NCBI GenBank assembly: GCA_023417935.1
Contig: JAEZDY010000026.1
Coordinates: 18,402 to 82,401, forward strand
From: Bacteroidota bacterium
Lineage (GTDB): Bacteria; Bacteroidota; Bacteroidia; Bacteroidales; Lentimicrobiaceae
DNA length: 64,000 nucleotides
Direction of reading: 5' to 3'
Numbering within the stretch: the stretch's first letter is position 1; each line of letters starts with the position of its first letter. The notes under the pieces are model-generated. The model saw only the letters and a list, made by a program, of their open reading frames with translations, was not told the DNA's origin and made no database searches. Shown here one piece after another: positions 1 to 7,439 of this stretch. The translations under genes were made by a program, and so were the position numbers.

Positions 1-405
1 GTGAACCACGTCAATGGATATAAGATCTAGCACAACAGCTTTATCGAGAGGAATATACAACGTATCAGTTTTAACACCATTCGGGTATTTAAACGACCAC
101 GACCACATTCGTGCCGTGGCTTCAATGACCAAAGAATCCTTTGGTGCATCACGTACCGGTGAATAACCAGCCCACCCGTAAAAGAACATAATAAGAACCA
201 GAATCAAGGGGATTACAGTCCAAACTATTTCAAGAGTTACGCTGCCGTGTATTTGCTCAGCAACCGGATGTTTTTTGTTATTATATCTGATTATGAACCA
301 GATTATGGTAGCTGATATACCAATCAGAAAAAATACAGAAATGCCTATTATTAAAAGAAAGGCATTATCGGTTGTGGTTACTAAATTTGAGGCTCCTGAG
401 TACAT
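1..405 (-). CDS. coxB: cytochrome c oxidase subunit II (partial, N-terminal 135 residues)
   Basis: Subunit II carries the CuA centre that takes electrons from cytochrome c or directly from alternative complex III. The gene starts at the ATG at 405 and runs off the left edge, so only 135 codons are present. Two membrane helices are visible (about residues 14-36 and 58-77), the second holding the family motif LEIVWTVIP. They are followed by the start of the periplasmic cupredoxin domain, with W-S-W-S-F-K-Y-P-N-G near residues 103-112. The last residue in the window is His in the motif DVVH, which matches the first CuA histidine ligand of the family. The cysteine pair, the remaining ligands and any fused cytochrome c domain lie outside. 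It follows coxD by 9 bp and sits last among the visible cox genes. Identification is firm; completeness cannot be judged. Confidence 0.93.
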   Translation of the reverse strand, partial: MYSGASNLVTTTDNAFLLIIGISVFFLIGISATIIWFIIRYNNKKHPVAEQIHGSVTLEIVWTVIPLILVLIMFFYGWAGYSPVRDAPKDSLVIEATARMWSWSFKYPNGVKTDTLYIPLDKAVVLDLISIDVVH

Positions 406-414
406 AATTTCCTG

Positions 415-699
415 TTATCTGTCAATATAATCAAACACTGTTATACCAATTACTACTGCAACTAAAGCAAGTACAAGCACTGTCATGATCAGATATACCC
501 TCTGATCAAAGCGTAGATGCATAAAATATAATAATACGATTGTTGCCTTAATTGTTGCTATTAGCAGCGCTGCTGCAGTGTTAAAGGCACTAAGTTCAAT
601 ACTTGTGATAGCCACTGTTATAACGGTTAGTGTTATCAATATACCGAGTACCATCAAGTGGTCTTTATACGAAGAGATATGACTGTTTTCTTTGCTCAT
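415..699 (-). CDS. coxD: cytochrome c oxidase subunit IV (small membrane subunit)
   Basis: A 94-residue protein with three hydrophobic helices (about residues 14-34, 39-59 and 66-89) and short loops, including the family-type segment LLYFMHLRFD between helices 2 and 3. This is the size and layout of the prokaryotic subunit IV family that packs against subunits I and III of haem-copper oxidases; it has no redox centre. It lies 12 bp after coxC and 9 bp before coxB in the same orientation, so it is almost certainly co-transcribed with them. The assignment rests on topology, the YFMHL segment and context. Confidence 0.88.
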   Translation of the reverse strand: MSKENSHISSYKDHLMVLGILITLTVITVAITSIELSAFNTAAALLIATIKATIVLLYFMHLRFDQRVYLIMTVLVLALVAVVIGITVFDYIDR

Positions 700-711
700 G
701 ACTGTACTGTA

Positions 712-1332
712 TTAATGTATAAGATAAAATAAAGGGAACAGAAAGATCCAGATAAGGTCGACAAGGTGCCAGTATAACCCACTGTTTTCAAGCAGGGCAT
801 ACTTGTCACTTCTGACTTTGTTTTGTTTTATCCTGAAAAAAGTAACAATCAGCAAAGCCATCCCAACGAGAATATGAACTGCATGTAAGCCTGTCATGAA
901 AAAGTACAGGCTGAAAAACAGCATGTCACCTTTGCTTAACAAAGCCATAAGTTCTGATCCGGGATACATTCCATGTTCAAACTTACTGCCCCATTCGAAG
1001 TACTTGTTAATTAAGAATACAAGTGCAAGTATTACAGTAGCAGCCACCAGGTACATTGAAATTTTCCTGTCACCTTTTTGCATTGCTGTAATTGACATAG
1101 CAACTGTAGCACTGCTTACCAGCAGGATTATGGTATTAATAAGTCCCATTGGAATGCTTAGCTCCTCATGGGCAAGATGAAATGCAACAGGATTTAGATA
1201 CCTGTATACTGAGTACACAATAAATAAACCTCCAAAGAGAAGTATTTCAGTGAAGATAAACAACCACATGCCTAGTTTTGCAGCAGTGTCATCACGGTGT
1301 AAGTCGGTGTGTGCATTGATGGTAGTTTCCAT
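712..1332 (-). CDS. coxC: cytochrome c oxidase subunit III
   Basis: A 206-residue membrane protein of the haem-copper oxidase subunit III family, which stabilises subunit I and its proton uptake path. Five helices can be seen; the N-terminus contains KLGMWLFIFTEILLFGGLF and the C-terminus the typical GLYWHLVDLIWIFLFPLFYL block. The middle has FFMTGLHAVHILVGM, the conserved helix of the family. This is the short five-helix form rather than the seven-helix mitochondrial form. It starts 8 bp after coxA stops, indicating tight operon packing. Confidence 0.95.
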   Translation of the reverse strand: METTINAHTDLHRDDTAAKLGMWLFIFTEILLFGGLFIVYSVYRYLNPVAFHLAHEELSIPMGLINTIILLVSSATVAMSITAMQKGDRKISMYLVAATVILALVFLINKYFEWGSKFEHGMYPGSELMALLSKGDMLFFSLYFFMTGLHAVHILVGMALLIVTFFRIKQNKVRSDKYALLENSGLYWHLVDLIWIFLFPLFYLIH

Positions 1333-1340
1333 ATCAGTGC

Positions 1341-2939
1341 TTATTTAAATTCATAAGGTCCGGTTGTAACAACTGGGATTTCTTCAAAATTCTCAACAAT
1401 AGGAGGTGATTTTATTGACCACTCAAGAGTTGGACCATCCCAAGGATCATCAACTATTTTACCTGTTGCTTTACGCGCCCTTAAAAGATTGGTTATGATA
1501 ATAAAGAGTCCGGTTACCATTATCCATGATCCAATAGTAGAAACCACATTCCAGTTTTCAAATTGTGGTAGGTAATCATAATAGCGACGCGGCATACCTT
1601 GCATTCCTAAAATGAACATAGGGAAATATATTGTATTGAAACCAGTAAAAAAGATTCCCAGCCCAATGTTTGCAATTTTAGTATTGTAGACCCTTCCATA
1701 AATTTTAGGCCACCAATAATGCATTGCAGCAAAGAATGCAAAACCGGTGCCACCGAACACGATATAATGGAAGTGAGCAACAACAAAGTAAGTATCATGC
1801 ACGTGGATGTCAGTAGCCAGTGATCCAACTACAAGCCCTGAAAATCCACCTATCATGAATACGAAAATAAACCCCATTGCCCACCAAAATGGTGTTTGCA
1901 ATCTGATTGAGCCTTTATAAAGTGTTGCTGTCCAGTTAAACACCTTAACAGCCGAGGGCAAAGCAACGATGAAAGAAAGGAATGAAAATATCCATCTTGA
2001 GCCAGTGCTCATACCGGAAGTAAACATATGGTGTCCCCATACGAAATATCCAACAAAAGCTATAGCCATTGAAGATATAATGAGAGCTGTGTATCCGAAA
2101 ATTGGTTTCCTCGAAAAAGTAGGTACAATTTCAGAAATTACACCCATTGCAGGAAGAATCATAATATACACGGCAGGGTGGGAGTATGTCCAGAACAAAT
2201 GCTGATAGAGAATTGGATCACCACCGAGAGCTGGATCAAAGAATCCAATCCCTAACAGTCTTTCAGCCGCAATCATTAATAGGGTGATACCTACAATAGG
2301 TGTTGCCAGTAGCTGTATCCATCCGGTTGCATATAGAGTCCAGGCGAAAATAGGCATTCTCATCCATCCCATACCAGGAGCCCTTAACCGGTGCATAGTA
2401 GTTATGAAATTCAGTCCTGTAAGAATAGATGAAAAACCAAGTACGAAAGCACCTATCACCGCAGCAACAACGTTGGTTTGGGTTTTTAAGCTGTAAGGAG
2501 CATAAAATGTCCATCCGGTATCAGGTGGTCCATCGCCCATAAATTGAGAGCTTAACACTATAATAGCGCCTATAATATAAAGATACCAGCTTAAGAGGTT
2601 CACTCTGGGGAATGATACATCCTTTGCCCCCAGCATAATTGGTAAAAAGAAATTACCAAAAACTGCTGCAACACCCGGGATGACAAACAGGAAGATCATT
2701 GATAGTCCATGCAGTGTGAAAAGGGCATTATATGTTTGTGCTTCCATAAGCTGCTTTCCCGGTGCAATGAGTTCAAGCCTCATTAAAATACCTAATACAG
2801 CACCCGTCGCAAAAAAGGTCAGCATTGAATACAGATACAGCAAACCTATACGCTTGTGATCGGTTGTTGTTAACCAGCCAAGCAGGCCTTTGTATTTGCC
2901 TCTATACTCCAAATAGTTTGGTAAATGATTGTTTTCCAT
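1341..2939 (-). CDS. coxA: cytochrome c oxidase subunit I (A2-type haem-copper oxidase)
   Basis: The catalytic subunit reduces oxygen to water and pumps protons. The 532 residues hold all metal ligands: His77 and His391 for the low-spin haem, His389 for the high-spin haem, and His254, His303 and His304 for CuB, with Tyr258 placed for the His-Tyr crosslink. The motif around the crosslink is TYSHPAVY. The D-channel glutamate of A1 oxidases (HPEVY) is replaced by Ala and preceded by Tyr-Ser, which is the signature of the A2 subfamily known from Rhodothermus and Thermus caa3 oxidases. About twelve helices are present. The gene lies 18 bp after the SCO gene and is followed by coxC, coxD and coxB. 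The start at 2939 gives the normal N-terminus. Confidence 0.97.
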   Translation of the reverse strand: MENNHLPNYLEYRGKYKGLLGWLTTTDHKRIGLLYLYSMLTFFATGAVLGILMRLELIAPGKQLMEAQTYNALFTLHGLSMIFLFVIPGVAAVFGNFFLPIMLGAKDVSFPRVNLLSWYLYIIGAIIVLSSQFMGDGPPDTGWTFYAPYSLKTQTNVVAAVIGAFVLGFSSILTGLNFITTMHRLRAPGMGWMRMPIFAWTLYATGWIQLLATPIVGITLLMIAAERLLGIGFFDPALGGDPILYQHLFWTYSHPAVYIMILPAMGVISEIVPTFSRKPIFGYTALIISSMAIAFVGYFVWGHHMFTSGMSTGSRWIFSFLSFIVALPSAVKVFNWTATLYKGSIRLQTPFWWAMGFIFVFMIGGFSGLVVGSLATDIHVHDTYFVVAHFHYIVFGGTGFAFFAAMHYWWPKIYGRVYNTKIANIGLGIFFTGFNTIYFPMFILGMQGMPRRYYDYLPQFENWNVVSTIGSWIMVTGLFIIITNLLRARKATGKIVDDPWDGPTLEWSIKSPPIVENFEEIPVVTTGPYEFK

Positions 2940-2957
2940 TTTGTTTGATGCTAAATA

Positions 2958-3746
2958 TTAAGTTGTTGCTTTTTTTCTCGGTTTCAATGCAAGTACAAGG
3001 AAGAAAATTATAGCTATAACCAATATAACTGTACCTGCCATCTTGGTTACATTGAGAACGTATTCCTGCCCGGCAGGGTCATACGAATAGCAAAATTGAA
3101 GTACTTTGTATATAGTTGGTCCGCTGATGCCTTTGGAGGCTTCAACTAGCGCCATTTTAAATTCAAACGGCAGGAAGTATGTACCCTGTAAGTACCTGGT
3201 TATTTTGGCATCAGGACTAAGCATTGTTAGTACTCCAGGATGCATAAAGTCGTTTCCGGCTTTTTTGTATTTGAAGCCAATTGCACCAGTTAGTTTGCTG
3301 ATATTAATACTGTCGGCAGTAAAGAATTTCCAGCCTTCCTCATCAATATCACTTTTAATAATGCTCAAATAGTTTTCTCTCTTTTTAATTGCCAATTCAG
3401 TTCCTTCACGAGGATCAAAACTAACAGTAAGCATTTGGTAGTCCTTATTTAAAACTAAATCAGTTTTATCAACAATCTCAGCAACACTGGTCATTAGTGG
3501 ACTACAGATACCCGGGCAGCGGTAGTATACCAGCATGAGAACTGTAGGTTTTGTGATCAGCTCTTTCAGGTTTTGAGCTTCACCTTTGGTATTTATTACC
3601 ACAATATCATCAGGGATGAATTCGTCAAGATGTTCAATAACACCAATTTCCATCTCAGGTGTATTGATATCTTCAAGAGCACCGATCTGCGCACTTGCCA
3701 GATTGGTTATGAAAACGACCAGTAATACAACTAAATATCTTTTCAT
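2958..3746 (-). CDS. SCO1/SenC-family copper chaperone
   Basis: A 262-residue exported protein of the SCO1/SenC family, thioredoxin-fold copper chaperones that help assemble the CuA site of subunit II. A signal peptide covers about residues 1-19. The copper-binding CxxxC is at Cys77 and Cys81 (YYRCPGICSP), and the third ligand is probably His169 in the FMHPG segment. A C-terminal membrane helix (about residues 236-256) should tether it to the inner membrane. It lies between actF and coxA in the same orientation, with gaps of 18 bp on both sides, fitting a role in maturing the oxidase encoded just downstream. Confidence 0.93.
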   Translation of the reverse strand: MKRYLVVLLVVFITNLASAQIGALEDINTPEMEIGVIEHLDEFIPDDIVVINTKGEAQNLKELITKPTVLMLVYYRCPGICSPLMTSVAEIVDKTDLVLNKDYQMLTVSFDPREGTELAIKKRENYLSIIKSDIDEEGWKFFTADSINISKLTGAIGFKYKKAGNDFMHPGVLTMLSPDAKITRYLQGTYFLPFEFKMALVEASKGISGPTIYKVLQFCYSYDPAGQEYVLNVTKMAGTVILVIAIIFFLVLALKPRKKATT

Positions 3747-3764
3747 TAGTAGAAGTTTATAATA

Positions 3765-4928
3765 TTAGTGAACATGATGATGTATGCTTTCTTCAAGATA
3801 AGGATGATTCATTGGAATCAAAGGGGCTGAGGCGAGAGCTCTGGCAGTGATAAAGGTAAACAGACCGGCAAATCCTATGAAAAACCCTACTTCAATAAGC
3901 CCAAAAACAACATGGTGCATAACACCAGGAAATATCTGCTCATATAAATCGAGATACTGCCCAATAATTAATAATACGCAAATAGCTTTTAACACTTTTA
4001 TGTTTTTATTAATTGCCTGCGACAAAAGTAAAACAAAAGGTATAAACCAATTTATGATAAAATTAGAGTAAAAGATAATGTCAAAACCATTCTCCCAACG
4101 ATGGGCATAATATTCAGTTTCTTCAGGAATGTTGCCATACCAAATAATCATAAATTGTGAGAAAGTGAAATATCCCCATATGATTGCCAGTATGAAAATA
4201 TATCTCGAAAAATCAAGCAAATGGCTTTTATTGAGCAGGGGGAAATAACCCTTTTCATGAAGCAATATCACAATCAGAGTAATGACTACTGCGCCATGGT
4301 AAAAAGCAGCAACAAAGTTTTTTAATGAAAATATGGTGCTAAACCAATGTACATCAATTGACATTATCCAATCAAAAGTGGCAAAAGAAAAGGTTACCGC
4401 AAGCAGGAAAATATGAACTTTTGAAAGAAACTCACTTTTTTCGAAATACTTAAGTCCTCCATTTCTGTCTTCTGCCAGTGATGCCCTCTTTAAAAGCTGA
4501 ATCATTATAGTCCATACAATGAAAACTACAACAAGTCTGATAAGAAAGAAAGGTGTGTTCAGGTATGCTGACTTATGTTGAATCAGCACATCGGTTTCAA
4601 TTGCCTCAGCATGGGTCCAGTGATAAAGGTCATGCATTCCAAAATATAAAAGCAACATAATTATTCCTGCATAAGGAATATAAGTCATCATTGCTTCAGG
4701 TACTCTTTTGAACATAGATGACCAACCTGATTGGGTAATATACTGAATAGCAAAGAAGAAACTCGCTCCAATTGCCAGTGATAAAAAATAGTAGTTATTC
4801 AGTAAAAGGTTAGCCCATGCTCTTGCAGGTTGTGTTATAAAGGAATACACGATTATAATCGCGCCAACAATAATAAGAGCAATAGATACAAGCTTTAGAT
4901 TCTTAGGTATGGTATAATGATTTTCCAT
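3765..4928 (-). CDS. actF: alternative complex III subunit ActF (quinol:cytochrome c oxidoreductase membrane subunit)
   Basis: A 387-residue protein with about ten predicted helices, matching the ActF (quinone-binding subunit 2) family of alternative complex III, a relative of NrfD/PsrC membrane subunits. ActF and ActC are the two large membrane subunits of the complex that replaces cytochrome bc1 in many Bacteroidota. Features seen are the Trp/Tyr-rich segments FGMHDLYHWTHAEAIETD and SIDVHWFSTIFSLKNFVAAFYHG, typical of this family. The C-terminus is His-rich. It follows actE by 11 bp and precedes the SCO gene. The ActF call is supported by its position as sixth gene of a complete act set. 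Confidence 0.93.
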   Translation of the reverse strand: MENHYTIPKNLKLVSIALIIVGAIIIVYSFITQPARAWANLLLNNYYFLSLAIGASFFFAIQYITQSGWSSMFKRVPEAMMTYIPYAGIIMLLLYFGMHDLYHWTHAEAIETDVLIQHKSAYLNTPFFLIRLVVVFIVWTIMIQLLKRASLAEDRNGGLKYFEKSEFLSKVHIFLLAVTFSFATFDWIMSIDVHWFSTIFSLKNFVAAFYHGAVVITLIVILLHEKGYFPLLNKSHLLDFSRYIFILAIIWGYFTFSQFMIIWYGNIPEETEYYAHRWENGFDIIFYSNFIINWFIPFVLLLSQAINKNIKVLKAICVLLIIGQYLDLYEQIFPGVMHHVVFGLIEVGFFIGFAGLFTFITARALASAPLIPMNHPYLEESIHHHVH

Positions 4929-4939
4929 CTCAGCTTTAT

Positions 4940-5500
4940 TTATTGTTTTTGGAGTTCTTTTTTAACGTACATGCTTATCATCCATCTGTCAGCGGGTTTG
5001 ATCATATGGCCATGAGGACCCATTAATTGGTAACCAACTGTAATTACATGATAAATATCAGCCTCGTTTGATGATATCATCCTTTCTGACAATAATGATG
5101 CAGGACGGGCTTTATACTTTCCGCTGGTATAAAGGAATCCATCTCCAGTACCAGCATCTCCGTGGCAGTGCGCGCAAAATATATTGTACTGGTCTCTTCC
5201 TCTGATAAGTCCTTCTTCAGTAAGTTCAAAAGGATTTTCAAGTTGTGCTGCAGCAAGGTCACGGTCTTCAGGTGTTGCACTGAATTCATAGGGTTCCATT
5301 TCCATTGGAACAGTGTTGGGAGCAGGAAGAATCATGGTTGTGCCTGTTCCTGTATTCGGATTAGGCTCATAGGTTTCATAGGCGAGAGAATGTGCCATAT
5401 CAGGGAAGTATTCATACCCTTTATCATTTCGTTCCCTATCGCATGAGGCTGTAAGTATGAAACAAAAAGCTAATATCAGTATATGTGGTCTTTTATACAT
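4940..5500 (-). CDS. actE: alternative complex III subunit ActE (monohaem cytochrome c lipoprotein)
   Basis: A 186-residue exported monohaem cytochrome c. The N-terminus is a lipoprotein signal ending at the lipobox LTAS-Cys20, so it should be lipid-anchored on the periplasmic side. The haem site is CAHCH at residues 109-113, and a plausible axial Met follows in the GYQLMGPHGHM segment. In alternative complex III, ActE passes electrons from the pentahaem ActA towards the oxidase or a carrier. It lies 8 bp after actD and 11 bp before actF. Confidence 0.94.
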   Translation of the reverse strand: MYKRPHILILAFCFILTASCDRERNDKGYEYFPDMAHSLAYETYEPNPNTGTGTTMILPAPNTVPMEMEPYEFSATPEDRDLAAAQLENPFELTEEGLIRGRDQYNIFCAHCHGDAGTGDGFLYTSGKYKARPASLLSERMISSNEADIYHVITVGYQLMGPHGHMIKPADRWMISMYVKKELQKQ

Positions 5501-5508
5501 TTGACTCT

Positions 5509-6036
5509 CTATGTTAAAGGTTGAAATTGTTTTTCAAATATTTCAGAAGCTCCTGATTCGCGTAACATTTGGATTAACTGGTTTGATTCAGTAGCATTTT
5601 GATCCATGTTGAATACTATTACGAATTTGTCATCCATTGAGCGGGTGTCGGGCATAAAATAATCTTTACCGGGATAAACCTTAGCTCTTACTGAAAAAGT
5701 GAAGAGACTGGCAAGTGTAATAGTTAGAATAGTGAGTACAATTGTTACTACTATAAACGATGGGAAGGCGTTAGTAGGTTTCCCCCCATAATTCACCGGC
5801 CAGTCAAAAACTGCAGTATACATTAGGAAAGCAAGGATACCAATAGCACCGGTAAACCCGAAAAGGAAAGCTGCAAAAGTAAACCTTGATTTTTTCCCCA
5901 TGGCTTCTATTGCTTCGTGCACAGGGTAAGGTGTGTATATTTCAGCTATTTTAACCCCGGCTTCTTTAATACGATGGATAGCTGATAAAAGCTCGTCTTC
6001 CTCGTTAAAGACACCTATTACATGTTGATTATTCAT
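5509..6036 (-). CDS. actD: alternative complex III subunit ActD (DUF3341)
   Basis: A 175-residue DUF3341 protein, the ActD subunit of alternative complex III. The N-terminal domain (about residues 1-50, starting MNNQHVIGVFNEEDELLSAI) has the family's ferredoxin-like look. Two membrane helices follow (about residues 55-78 and 92-115), then a cytoplasmic tail. ActD has no cofactor and has a structural role. Its first codons overlap the end of actC by 8 bp, implying translational coupling. Confidence 0.93.
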   Translation of the reverse strand: MNNQHVIGVFNEEDELLSAIHRIKEAGVKIAEIYTPYPVHEAIEAMGKKSRFTFAAFLFGFTGAIGILAFLMYTAVFDWPVNYGGKPTNAFPSFIVVTIVLTILTITLASLFTFSVRAKVYPGKDYFMPDTRSMDDKFVIVFNMDQNATESNQLIQMLRESGASEIFEKQFQPLT

Positions 6037-7414
6037 GGTGATTTATTTTATTGTCAACAGAATCATGAGAAGTTGCTTTAAGAACTCCCTTAACTTCAGA
6101 TATTGCTATCATAGGTATATACTTGAAGAAGAGAAGGACTCCTGCAGCAAACATGCCAAGTGTACCAATGTAAAAACCTATTTCAACCCAGGTAGGCTCG
6201 TAAGTAGTCCAACTTGAAGGCAAATAGTCTTTTGTGAGTGAAGTGATAATTATATTGAAACGCTCATACCACATGCCGATATTGATAAAGATTGATATTG
6301 CGAAAGCAGCAACAAGACTCTTGCGAACTCTCTTAAACCAGAAGAGCTGAGGTATAAAAGCATTACAGATTACCATTGCCCAGAATTCAAAAGTATAGTC
6401 GCCGGTAATCCTGTTCCTGAAGAATGTAAAGAACTCATATTGACTTCCTGAATACCAGGCAATAAAGATCTCAGTAGCATAGGCAGTTCCCATGATCAAA
6501 GATATAAACACAAGGATTTTAGCGATTGCGTTTAAGTGGGAATCAGTAATGTAATCCTGGAACTTATATACTTTCCTGATAATGATCATCAGAGTCATAA
6601 CCATTGCAAAGCCTGAGAAAATAGCTCCAACAACGAAGTATGGAGGAAAAACAGTAGTATGCCAACCAGGAATTACTGAAACAGCAAAGTCAGTTGACAC
6701 AATTGAATGCACAGAAACAACCAGTACCGCTGCAATACCGCCTAATACGTAACTCAGTGATTCATATCTTAACCATTCCTTGGTGGAGCCTGTCCAGCCA
6801 AATGCAAAGAAACCATAGACAGCCTTTTTAACTTTTGAAGTTGTCCTGTCACGAATAGTTGCAAAATCAGGCACCATACCAAAATACCAGAAAGAGGCAG
6901 AAATAAGCAGGTAAGCACTAATAGCAATAAAGTCCCAGAATAATGGCGAGTTATAGTTCACCCACAATGGTCCGCGTGTGTTTGGATATGGGAAAATAAA
7001 GAAAGCAAGCCATATTCTCCCCATGTGAATTGCCGGGAATAGTGCAGCACATCCAACCGCAACAACAGTCATGGCTTCAGCAGCCCTGTTAATGGAAGTT
7101 CTCCATTTCTGACGTAATATGAGCAGGAATATTGAGAATGCTGTTCCCGCGTGCCCAATTCCAATCCACCACACAAAGTTTATAATTTCCCAGCCCCAAC
7201 CAACTGAATTGTTTACGCCCCATGTGCCAATTCCCTGGGAAATAGTCACGTAGATAGCAATAGCACCATATAGGAATGCTAACATGCTGATTCCAAACGC
7301 AGCCTTCCACCATAAAGGAATCGGTTGATCAATAGGTGCAATGATATCACTGCTAATTTGATGATAATTTTTATTACCATGTATCAACGACCCTCTGACT
7401 TCAGTTTTGTACAT
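6029..7414 (-). CDS. actC: alternative complex III subunit ActC (NrfD-like quinone-binding membrane subunit)
   Basis: A 461-residue polytopic protein of the NrfD/PsrC family with about ten helices, the ActC subunit expected to form the main quinol-binding site. Recognisable segments include VWWIGIGHAGTAFS (residues about 81-94), with a conserved His in the helix facing the Fe-S subunit, and the Arg/Trp-rich HMGRIWLAFFIFPYPNTRGPLW stretch. It lies 25 bp after actB and overlaps actD by 8 bp. Length and motifs are as in other Bacteroidota. Confidence 0.95.
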   Translation of the reverse strand: MYKTEVRGSLIHGNKNYHQISSDIIAPIDQPIPLWWKAAFGISMLAFLYGAIAIYVTISQGIGTWGVNNSVGWGWEIINFVWWIGIGHAGTAFSIFLLILRQKWRTSINRAAEAMTVVAVGCAALFPAIHMGRIWLAFFIFPYPNTRGPLWVNYNSPLFWDFIAISAYLLISASFWYFGMVPDFATIRDRTTSKVKKAVYGFFAFGWTGSTKEWLRYESLSYVLGGIAAVLVVSVHSIVSTDFAVSVIPGWHTTVFPPYFVVGAIFSGFAMVMTLMIIIRKVYKFQDYITDSHLNAIAKILVFISLIMGTAYATEIFIAWYSGSQYEFFTFFRNRITGDYTFEFWAMVICNAFIPQLFWFKRVRKSLVAAFAISIFINIGMWYERFNIIITSLTKDYLPSSWTTYEPTWVEIGFYIGTLGMFAAGVLLFFKYIPMIAISEVKGVLKATSHDSVDNKINHHE

Positions 7415-7439
7415 AGAAAATTGCTTTTACGTTATGTTG

